64,000 nucleotides of DNA, from contig NZ_JAJJMN010000001.1 in NCBI RefSeq assembly GCF_020905335.1, positions 1,426,001 through 1,490,000 on the forward strand, written 5' to 3'. A program made the position numbers and the translations under genes. This DNA is from Flavobacterium lipolyticum. GTDB lineage: Bacteria > Bacteroidota > Bacteroidia > Flavobacteriales > Flavobacteriaceae. A model generated the notes under the pieces. It saw only the letters and a list, made by a program, of their open reading frames with translations, ran no database searches and had not been told where the DNA came from. Positions 26,360 through 34,300 of the stretch are shown piece after piece (positions within the stretch are counted from its first letter, which is position 1; the number at the start of each line of letters is the position of its first letter).

Positions 26360-26391
26360 AAAAATACCCAAACGTAAGTTTGGGTATTTTT
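26360..26391 (+). terminator. Terminator, unit 3, with inverted loop
   Basis: Same 14-bp stem as units 1 and 2, but the loop reads GTAA, the reverse complement of TTAC. The hairpin has in effect been flipped. Confidence 0.8.
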
Positions 26392-26404
26392 GTTTATAGC
26401 CATT

Positions 26405-26653
26405 ATGTTCTACACTTATATCATATACTCAAAAGCGCTTGACAATTATTATATCGGTTCCTGTCAGGATGTTGAAAAACGACTTCAGGATCATTTAAAC
26501 AGCAGAAGTAGCTACACAAAAGTTACTAAAGACTGGGAACTAAAATATTATGAAACTTTTCCAACCAGAAGTGAAGCCTGCAAAAGAGAATTACAAATCA
26601 AGAAAATGAAAAGCCGAAAATATATTGAAACTCTAATTAAAACAAAAGGCTAG
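26405..26653 (+). CDS. GIY-YIG nuclease-domain protein, copy 3
   Basis: 82 residues, identical to copy 1 except Lys14 to Asn (ALDNYYIG). The C-terminal IKTKG and TAG stop in tRNA-derived sequence are as in copy 1. That all three copies stay intact with few, mostly conservative changes argues for very recent amplification or for selection on the protein. Confidence 0.85.
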   Translation: MFYTYIIYSKALDNYYIGSCQDVEKRLQDHLNSRSSYTKVTKDWELKYYETFPTRSEACKRELQIKKMKSRKYIETLIKTKG

Positions 26654-26703
26654 AGTATCCCGATGCATCGGGAAGGTGACCGGTTCGAATCCGGTATTCT
26701 CCA
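26648..26703 (+). pseudogene. tRNA-Ala 3'-half remnant 3
   Basis: Same layout as the other remnants. The T stem is ACCGG/CCGGT, a compensated change. It is followed by a different terminator, marking the end of the array. Confidence 0.85.
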
Positions 26704-26706
26704 CAA

Positions 26707-26740
26707 AAAAACCGTATTACTTCATTGGAATACGGTTTTT
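26707..26740 (+). terminator. Terminator closing the tRNA/GIY-YIG array
   Basis: AAAAACCGTATT (26707-26718 region) pairs with AATACGGTTTTT (26729-26740), followed by more T. Confidence 0.85.
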
Positions 26741-26760
26741 TTATTTTGAAAGAAAATTTC

Positions 26761-26937
26761 TTACTGTTCATTCGCAGAATCTTCGGCATCTACTCTATCT
26801 TTTTTAGCCTTTTTAAAATCATTATTTAAGAGATCTGTCAGTTTCTTTTTCTCTCTTTGATTCTTTCTGACTGTAAATACGATCACGATGATTACAACAA
26901 GCACTACGGCTCCTATTACTATCCAATTGATTTCCAT
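26761..26937 (-). CDS. 58-residue single-helix membrane protein
   Basis: Minus-strand gene, ATG at 26937 and TAA at 26761. The product starts MEINWIVIGAVVLVVIIVIV, a membrane helix from about residue 5 to 22, then a charged cytoplasmic tail (RKNQREKKKLTDLLNNDFKK) ending EDSANEQ. The clear helix-plus-tail composition supports a gene. No family recognised. It is convergent with the tRNA/GIY-YIG array. Confidence 0.6.
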   Translation of the reverse strand: MEINWIVIGAVVLVVIIVIVFTVRKNQREKKKLTDLLNNDFKKAKKDRVDAEDSANEQ

Positions 26938-27208
26938 AACTTTAATTTTGAGTTAAAAATAAAAATTTAGAAGCTTTGTAACATTACCAAAAAGTTAAAC
27001 CTTAACTTAAAAAAATCCGGAATCGAAAAAATTGCTCGCGAAAAAACAATCTCCTTACAATTCACTCCATTAAGTTAGAAAGATTTGTTTTAATATTTTC
27101 ATAAAAACTTAGGTTGTACCCATAAATAAAAGTTAAATGTATCAAAAGAAGAGAGTTCGGAATTGTTTTTGTTAAACTTATCGAATACAACTTTTAAACG
27201 CCAAAAAA

Positions 27209-27589
27209 ATGAAGAATTTAATTTTACTCCTAAGCCTTATTTTTATTACTTCTTGTTCGTCAAGCGACGAAAACACCCAGGGTATTTTCCATTCTCCTTC
27301 CTGGATACAAGGAAGCTGGAAGGATAATACAACCGGAGCGATCCTTACTTTTACCAAAAATGACATCAAATACAATTCTGACGGAAATACCTATTCTTTC
27401 AGTAAAAATCAAATTAGGATATCCTCCAACCAAATCATCCCGCAACAAATAGCTAAAACTGATAATCTCTATATTGTAGACTTTGGTCAGGGGCTTGAAG
27501 GATCATTAATCCGATTTAACTTTTTCAGAAAGACAGATAATACAATAGAGTCAAAAGGACATTTACCCGGGAATTATACCAAGTTATAA
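27209..27589 (+). CDS. Small lipoprotein of unknown function
   Basis: 126 residues. A lipoprotein signal peptide ends at the lipobox ITSC (Cys16). The following SSSDEN is acidic/serine-rich, like the export signal that sends Bacteroidota lipoproteins to the cell surface. The mature domain (PSWIQGSWKDNTTGAILTFT, then YSFSKNQIRIS and FNFFRKTDNTIESKGHL) reads as a small beta-barrel of lipocalin-like style. This is pattern inference; the family is not recognised. It lies alone between the tRNA array and an XRE regulator. Confidence 0.75.
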   Translation: MKNLILLLSLIFITSCSSSDENTQGIFHSPSWIQGSWKDNTTGAILTFTKNDIKYNSDGNTYSFSKNQIRISSNQIIPQQIAKTDNLYIVDFGQGLEGSLIRFNFFRKTDNTIESKGHLPGNYTKL

Positions 27590-27745
27590 ATTCAAATAGA
27601 GCAAACAAAAACAGAAAAGATCCCTTTTGTGTTAAAAAAAATGTATGAAAAATTGTATTTTTGCTTCAAACAAAATCCCTTAGTCATAAAACCTCAAATG
27701 GATTAGAATGTATAATACTAGAACAACCTTGTTTTCTACCAAAAG

Positions 27746-27753
27746 TAATTTTG
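27746..27753 (+). promoter_or_regulatory. Candidate -7 element of the XRE gene
   Basis: TAATTTTG matches TAnnTTTG, 28 bases before the ATG. A second match, TATCTTTG at 27770-27777, is so close to the ATG that it would give a leaderless message. Confidence 0.4.
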
Positions 27754-27781
27754 TAAAAGTTTTTTTAAATATCTTTGAATT

Positions 27782-28177
27782 ATGAGCACAACAACAAAAC
27801 CAAATCATATTGGACGAAAAATTAGTCGTATTCGTGAATTACGAGATATGAAACAGGAAGCACTGGCACAGGCTTTAGGTACAAGCCAGCAAACGATATC
27901 AACCATAGAAAACAGCGAAACTATAGACGACGAAAAACTAGCTGAAATAGCAAAAGCACTTGGTGTAACTGCCGAAGCCATAAAAAGTTTTTCAGAGGAA
28001 AATATGATTACTTATTTTAATACTTTCAACGATAGTCACGGAAATTTTGGAAAATTTGAAAGTGGCTCCATTTGCAACTTTAACCCACTTGATAAAGTTG
28101 TGGAACTTTATGAGCGTTTGGTTTTAGCCGAAAAAGATAAAGTTGAGTATTTAGAGAAATTATTAAAGAATAAATAA
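27782..28177 (+). CDS. XRE-family helix-turn-helix regulator
   Basis: 131 residues. A Cro/C1-type HTH spans about residues 10-68: IGRKISRIRELRDMKQEALA, QALGTSQQTISTIENSETID and KLAEIAKALGV. The C-terminal half, with FNDSHGNFGKFESG and a terminal coiled coil (VVELYERLVLAEKDKVEYLEKL), recalls a group of Bacteroidota transcription regulators that carry such a tail, probably for dimerisation. Targets are unknown. It ends 13 bases before a perfect 22-bp terminator. There is no toxin gene beside it, so an antitoxin role is unsupported. Confidence 0.88.
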   Translation: MSTTTKPNHIGRKISRIRELRDMKQEALAQALGTSQQTISTIENSETIDDEKLAEIAKALGVTAEAIKSFSEENMITYFNTFNDSHGNFGKFESGSICNFNPLDKVVELYERLVLAEKDKVEYLEKLLKNK

Positions 28178-28190
28178 TTCTTACGTAAAC

Positions 28191-28240
28191 ATTAAAATTG
28201 AAAAAGCCATTCTACTTAGAATGGCTTTTTCAATTTTAAT
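28191..28240. terminator. Perfect 22-bp hairpin terminator
   Basis: Arms 28191-28212 and 28219-28240 are exact inverted copies with core GAAAAAGCCATTC, loop TACTTA. The long A/T ends allow termination in both directions. Confidence 0.85.
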
Positions 28241-28328
28241 AGAGAATTACTTTGTAGATATGTTTAAATACGAACTAATTGGATAATTCCAAAATAAAAT
28301 TTTACATCAAAGATACTAATCTATTTTT

Positions 28329-28661
28329 TTAAGAGGTTTGGTCATCAATAATAGCATCCGGGGCATTTACTTTGACAGAAGCTATTCCAGAATCTCTGGC
28401 AGATGTAGTTTCATACATCTCACTTGACCCAATAATTTGACCATTTGACGCTCGCAAATTAAAATAAGGTCTTCCATTTGAAGACTCTCTTCTATCAAAT
28501 CTACTATCATCTTGTGAATTAATCCTAACAGACTCTACTCCATTTAAGCAAGCAGCTTTGGTAGTATAACCTTCGCTTGTTAATATTACTTGACCATTAC
28601 CTGCCCTTAAATTAAATTGAAATTCACCGTTTGTTCGTTTTGTAATAACAAATTTGCCCAT
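28329..28661 (-). CDS. YegP-like protein (DUF1508)
   Basis: 110 residues consisting of two copies of the roughly 50-residue DUF1508 unit. Copy 1: FVITKRTNGEFQFNLRAGNG, SEGYTTKAACLNGVESVR. Copy 2: DRRESSNGRPYFNLRASNG, SEMYETTSARDSGIASVK. This matches the UPF0339/YegP small soluble proteins; their function is unknown. It lies downstream of the broken PIN-domain gene on the same strand. Confidence 0.9.
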   Translation of the reverse strand: MGKFVITKRTNGEFQFNLRAGNGQVILTSEGYTTKAACLNGVESVRINSQDDSRFDRRESSNGRPYFNLRASNGQIIGSSEMYETTSARDSGIASVKVNAPDAIIDDQTS

Positions 28662-28709
28662 TTTTATGTAACTAGTTTATATTTAGTAAAGACTTCGATT
28701 TCAAGGTAA

Positions 28710-29459
28710 TTATTCTACTTGAGCTTTAAATTTCCAAAACTCATCATAATGTTTTAAGTCTTCAATTACTCTTTCTTCCTCTTTAATCAATGCTTCCGTA
28801 ACTTCAATACCTGCCTTTTCTAAAGCTACAGATATTCTTTCTGTCAAATCTACAACATTATATCCTGTTTGTTTATGAAAATCTTTTTACAAAAAAGTGA
28901 GATTATTTATATAAGTGTTATCTCGTCCAACCAATATAATATCTTCATGAATATTTGCTAAAATTATTTCCCAGTTAATTTCATCTCCCAATGAAAACTT
29001 ACTTGATGTAGGAGGATTTCCAATATTTTTTCTTTTAACGGCCTTGCTTATAATTTCATCCGTAGTAAAATAGACTTTATCCTTTTTTAAAGATTCATTT
29101 ACAAATTCCTTAAAATAATTTGCAATAGGATCTTTAGCTGAGTTTTTTAAAATTTCTGAAATACTCAAACTTACAATCTTTTGCTGCGCACTATACTGCT
29201 TTTGAATATCAACTAATTTTTTAAATTCGGGTAAATTCTGAAGATATGAACTTGAAAAATTATCGATTTTAGATTCTATTTGGAATCTTTCCTGTACACT
29301 TTTTATAACACCTTCTCTACTTCTTTCAAATTCTTGTATTATTTGATCCGTTAAAATAAACTGATCTATATTCTCAATTAGAGTACTAAAAATATGTATC
29401 GATGCACCATTAGAGCGGTAGAAATCTAAAAATATATTTGTATCAATAAGTATCTTCAT
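28710..29459 (-). pseudogene. PIN-domain (DUF4935-like) ribonuclease interrupted by an in-frame stop
   Basis: The frame starts MKILIDTNIFLDFYRSNG, a PIN start with the first acidic metal ligand (Asp6). It continues through QIIQEFERSREGVIKSVQ and SKFSLGDEINWEIILA to VGRDNTYINNLTFL, where TAA at 28887-28889 ends it after 190 residues. The same frame then stays open for 58 more codons (KDFHKQTGYNVVDLTERISV to FKAQVE), ending at TAA 28710. The tail reads like natural protein and has no start codon of its own, so one substitution in an originally 249-residue gene is the simplest view. The catalytic PIN part is complete, so the short form may still act. No antitoxin-like gene is adjacent. Confidence 0.75.
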
Positions 29460-29546
29460 ATGCTTTATTTTAATATTTGCTCAAAAAAACTTTGATTCAA
29501 AAATAGATAATTATTCCTACAAAAAAATGTTCTAATAAAATTTTCC

Positions 29547-30503
29547 TCATTTCAACAAATACCCAAATCGAATCGACCCGTAAAAGTAACCCGCATTGGT
29601 ATTGGTATTCGGATCGTTTAATTCTCTGCCCCGATAGATAAACGAGTACGACATATTGAAGTTGTTGTGTCGGTATTTTAGCCCTGCCTCGGCATTGAAA
29701 CGAAGGGGTTCCAAGTCAAACGTTAGCGGACTGGTGTTGCTAAACATACTGCCTTCGATGGTAGCGTCGTAAAACTGGTAATTGACACTTGGCATTGCGT
29801 AAAAGTAAAACTCACGGATATTGTATTGCCGAGTATTGCTTACCGAGGCATCGTGTAAATTGGAATCATAAACCGGGAGTAGTTTTTTGAAACCAATTCT
29901 AGTCAGTAAACCTGTTGAAACACCTGTGAAGATTGTCCCTACATTGGCTTCCGACTGAAAGTGAAGATCGACAAAATCATTGTGCTTTGCAGGAAACAAT
30001 TTCTTCGAATACATTACATGCATCTGAATGGCGAATGCGTTGCGCAGCTGGTTTTCCCAACCATACACCGTTTTGTACCCAATAAGATGATGGAAACTTT
30101 CCTGAGTTTCTCTTCCCATGGCATTAGGGCCCATAAAACCAAGTTGAAAATCGGTCTTTAAAACGGATTCGCTTTTATAGAAAAAACTTCGTCCTGCTTC
30201 GGCAAAAAGATAACCTGTGAAGGGACGGTCGTTGATCGTAACGGCCGCTTCATTTATAAATCTCGGATTATAGATATACTGCCCAATACGAAATTCAGTG
30301 ATTTTCTTGCTGATTTTTTCGTTATTGTTCTTCGACAAAAAACGATAAAAAAGCTCCAGGCCATTGGTATAATACATATCGTTTTTAGACGAAGTATACA
30401 AATCGTTATCTGTAATTAAACCTATTTCTGTCGTTTTCGCCTGTCCAAAACTCAAAACCGTCGTCAATAACAGGAATCCGAGAAAGCTTTTTTTATTCTG
30501 CAT
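29547..30503 (-). CDS. lpxR: Lipid A 3'-O-deacylase, LpxR family
   Basis: 318-residue outer-membrane beta-barrel protein after a signal peptide ending FGQA. LpxR hallmarks: DNDLYTSSKNDMYYTNGLEL with the active-site Asn33/Asp34 and the D..YYTNG block, and GFMGPNAMGRETQESFHHLIG with the catalytic histidine (His138 or His139), followed by GWENQL. The barrel strands end in YGSIRFGYLLK. The enzyme would remove the 3'-acyloxyacyl group from lipid A at the surface. It overlaps mtgA by 11 bases, so the two form an envelope operon. The function follows from family membership. Confidence 0.85.
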   Translation of the reverse strand: MQNKKSFLGFLLLTTVLSFGQAKTTEIGLITDNDLYTSSKNDMYYTNGLELFYRFLSKNNNEKISKKITEFRIGQYIYNPRFINEAAVTINDRPFTGYLFAEAGRSFFYKSESVLKTDFQLGFMGPNAMGRETQESFHHLIGYKTVYGWENQLRNAFAIQMHVMYSKKLFPAKHNDFVDLHFQSEANVGTIFTGVSTGLLTRIGFKKLLPVYDSNLHDASVSNTRQYNIREFYFYAMPSVNYQFYDATIEGSMFSNTSPLTFDLEPLRFNAEAGLKYRHNNFNMSYSFIYRGRELNDPNTNTNAGYFYGSIRFGYLLK

Positions 30504-31263
30504 TGTAATTTATTTTCCCAACCGAGCGCATTTCACGAACAATTCGTTCTTTTCTACGGTTGATATAACTGGAAGATCCTGTTGCTTTAAATTTTCTTGG
30601 GTTTGGCAAAATGGCTGCAATTCCGGCTGCCTGCATAGGTGTTAAACTTGAAGCATCACGTCGGTACCAATGTTCGGTAGCGGCATAAGCTCCGTACACT
30701 CCATCTCCCATTTCGATGCTGTTCAGGTAAACCTCCATAATACGTTCTTTGCCCCAAATGAGTTCAATTAAAACGGTGAAATAAGCTTCTAAACCTTTAC
30801 GGAAATAACTTTTCCCCTGCCATAAAAAGACATTTTTAGCGGTTTGCTGCGAGATGGTACTTCCGCCACGAATACGACGTCCGCGCTCGTTGCTTTTATA
30901 GGCTTTTTGAAGTGCTTTAAAATCGAAACCATTATGTTTTAGAAAAGTTCCGTCTTCACTGGCAATAACCGCTTTTTGCAAATTCATTGAGATCTTATCG
31001 ATAGGTTCCCAGTCATGATCAAAATAGACTTCTTTACCAGCCGTTTTATTTTCGATTGCCCGAATGATCATTAAAGGGGTAAAAGGTACAGGCACATATT
31101 TAAAAAACACAACAGACGCAATCGAGATTCCGAAGAACCATAAAAATAATTTGATGAAAAACCACTTTACTTTTTCGCCAAAAGAGCGATTGCCTTTCTT
31201 TGGTGCCGGTTTTGGTTTACTGGCGGTTGTTTTTTTTGGTGCCGGTTTTTTGGGTGCTGCCAT
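30493..31263 (-). CDS. mtgA: Monofunctional peptidoglycan transglycosylase
   Basis: Polymerises lipid II into glycan strands on the outer face of the inner membrane. 256 residues; the family is about 220-270. A Lys/Pro/Ala-rich cytoplasmic tail (residues 1-25) is followed by one membrane helix (about 34-55). The GT51 domain has catalytic Glu103 in IASEDGTFLKHNGFD, then GGSTISQQTAKNVFL and KERIMEVYLNSIEMGDGVYG. There is no transpeptidase domain, so it is the monofunctional form. It is co-transcribed with lpxR. Confidence 0.95.
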   Translation of the reverse strand: MAAPKKPAPKKTTASKPKPAPKKGNRSFGEKVKWFFIKLFLWFFGISIASVVFFKYVPVPFTPLMIIRAIENKTAGKEVYFDHDWEPIDKISMNLQKAVIASEDGTFLKHNGFDFKALQKAYKSNERGRRIRGGSTISQQTAKNVFLWQGKSYFRKGLEAYFTVLIELIWGKERIMEVYLNSIEMGDGVYGAYAATEHWYRRDASSLTPMQAAGIAAILPNPRKFKATGSSSYINRRKERIVREMRSVGKINYNAE

Positions 31264-31318
31264 TATATTAAATCTGTTAATCTAAAATGTAATACTAAAA
31301 ATAGTACAACTTAGAACA

Positions 31319-34300
31319 TTACTTCTTTATTACTTTAAACGTTTCTTTTTTATCATCCTGAGTTACCACCAACAAATATACCCCAGAAGCATGATTTTTA
31401 AAATCAATACTAACTTTAGAATCCGAGTAATTATTTATAGAAAGCAACTGTCCACTTAAAGTATAAACTTCTACTTTCGAAAGTACCGAATTACTTTCTA
31501 TATATAGAACATTTTCTACTGGATTAGGATAATATTTAAAATTGGAAAAATGAGTTCCGTCAATACCCAGTGACGATGTTTTATCAAACACAAGATTATC
31601 CAGATAAGCATTATCTCCGGCATCAGATTTACCAATATGCTGTAATGATATTCTAATATCTGCCCCAACATATGGTGTCAAATCAACTGTGTATTTTTTA
31701 TAATCATCACCGCTGGCCGACTCTGGTTTTATTACATCCCCCACTACATTCCCGTTTACGACAACTCTAAACATTGATTCTGTATTTGAAGAAACAAAGG
31801 TTTGTTTTAGATCAAAATGCATAAATAAACTGCTTGCATTTGCTGCATTTACTTTTGTATTTATCTTGGCGATACTACTTTCATTTCTTTCCCATACCGA
31901 AGAATTCTCAACAGCGGCTCCTTTCTTTATTTGAGAAGTTCCATTGACATTCTTCCATTCTGATGGTGTACTGTTTCCTTTCATCACCAGTATATTATTG
32001 CTAGAATCTAAAATAATTCTCTTATTGCCCCCCTCAAAAATCAACTCTCCTGGCGGCATTTTTGTAAAGTCATATGTTACTGTTTTTCCACTTCCATCGA
32101 TAGAAGACGTATATCCTTCTTTCAATTCAAAATCATCAACAAGTAATCGTGAACCACCCGAATTGGCAAATTCCATCAAAAAGCTATAGTCTCCCGATAC
32201 CAGGGGCGTGAAGTAATAAGATACATCTCTATAATTGTATTCGGTCAGTCTATCGTTGTTCCCTGTTTGACTAATATTAAGTGACATATTGTAATCGTTT
32301 TGCCCTTTTCCAACATATAACCCAACACCCTGAATACGATACTCGTAACTATTTCGTCCTTTCAGGTTAAACTTATAAGTAGTCCCCGCATTTAAATAAA
32401 ACATAGGAGTCATGATCTGAGTCAAAAATCCACCGGTAAGATATAAATAACCGGTATCATCAAATCCCGACCTTTTATAATCGGGACTAAATCTATAATT
32501 AAGATCATCCTTAGCTGTATTTTCTAAAATAAATTCGCCTCTTAAAAACTTAAAACAATCCGGAAGGACGTTTGTTCCGTAACGACTCAGATTGGTAAAT
32601 TTCTCTTTCCACGGTAGTGCCAGTGACTCGCATGTCGTTTCTATTTTTCGCGGTCCTGCTTCTAATGAATTACCGGATGCGCAAGTGGTTTTGAAATAAA
32701 ACTCATACGAGGTTCCGATTTGCAGCTTAGAAATCAAAATCTCATTCTTTTTGGTGTTTACAATAGTTCCCGTACCTTTAGCAAAACCGGTTAATCCGTA
32801 TTCTATCTGAACATTTTCTGTTGCCTGATTTTTAGAAGTCCAGCTTATTAACGTCGAATTATGATTAATATCAGAGAAAACTACATCTATTGGTTCATAA
32901 CATGGTAAAGTCTGATCATAACGAAAATCATCTATTAAAAGAGTGTTTCGTACGTAGTCTCCATTAGTTGATTCGGCCATATATTTAAAAACGATCTGTT
33001 TGTTTGCTCCCTGGTACTGAGAGAAGTCAATATTAACTTCTTTTCCGTATAGTGGCAAACTATTAATTTCCTGCTCTGTAATGGTCAGATAAGGTTCGAA
33101 TGTACTAAGATCCGCAGCATTCTTGATTGTTCCTACAATTAAAGTTCCGGCTTTCGAACTACCCGTTTGCGAACCTCTAAGCCAAAATTTTACTTTTTTG
33201 TTTTTATCAAAATCATCCAGATAAGGAGAAATCAATATTGCACTGTCTTTGTTTGTATACAATGCAAAAGCATAAGGCGCACTGGTAATATTCGGCAAAT
33301 TAAATTCTGCTAATTGCGCATAAAGCTGAATATTGTAACTCCAGCAAAAAGTAGTACTTTGATCTAAATTCCTGCCATGTTCATCAAAATTCTCAACAAA
33401 AGGTGCTGTTTTTGAACAAAAAGTTTTAAAGGTATATCTATCACTCCAATCTGAGGTAATATTGGTATCGCAATATGCTCTTACTCTATACTCGTAAGTG
33501 CCAAGAGCTAATCCCGCCAAATTATAAGGATTTTCAGTGACCTTAATTATCGTTCCTGAACCACTTACAAAACCTTTAGGTCCATACTCAATATCAAAAC
33601 TTTGAGATGGTTTTAGAGTATTATTATCTCTCCAATCCAGCAAAACACTATCAGGACCTGACTGTCTTGCACCTAATATTCCGGGAATTGGACAGTTATT
33701 CTGAATGTATTCAAAATCATCTATAAAAAACCTGGTTGATCGTTGATTACTAATCTTTTGTTTGAACCCGATATATTTATCCGTTCCAAAATAATTAGAA
33801 AAATCAACATCATAGTTCAGCCATTTAGCCTTATTTGCAACCGGAACTACAATAGTTTTATAAGCTTTGAAAGTAGAATAATCTTCCGGATCTGAAAGGG
33901 TTCCTATGATAAGTTCCACTGACAGGTCATCTGACTCTTTAGGAACCTGCATCCAAAAGTTGATCTTTTTATAATTGTCAAAATCTTTAAATCTCGGAGA
34001 AACCAGCACTACTCTATCCGTTTTTTCTCCCGTTCCCGGAGGGTAAACAAGATCTAACTGACTTGAAAGCAATACTGATTGGGAACCATTACGCACCGTA
34101 GAACTACCGTTATTGATCGTATTAATATTCACAAAACGATCTTTACGATAATACCTCTGATAAATATAAGGCACAATTCTGGTCCAGCATCCATTTTTTT
34201 CAAAAGCGGCATTTTCAAAATTTTCAGTATAACCAGCCGTTAATCCTAAACATTTGGTTTTAAAATTACCTCTGTCAGACCACGCGCTGTATTCACTTCC

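Larger units (their letters stand above)
25600..26703 (+). repeat. Three tandem 358-bp units: terminator, GIY-YIG gene, tRNA 3' half
   Basis: From the T arm of the intact tRNA onward, the sequence repeats with an exact period of 358 bases: start codons at 25689, 26047 and 26405; stops at 25937, 26295 and 26653; tRNA 3' halves at 25932, 26290 and 26648. Copies differ by only a few bases, so duplication or gene conversion is recent. Confidence 0.92.

Noticed and set aside
27782..28177. XRE regulator as an antitoxin of a toxin-antitoxin pair
   Set aside because: No toxin gene is adjacent, and the perfect terminator separates it from the downstream genes, which are on the other strand.
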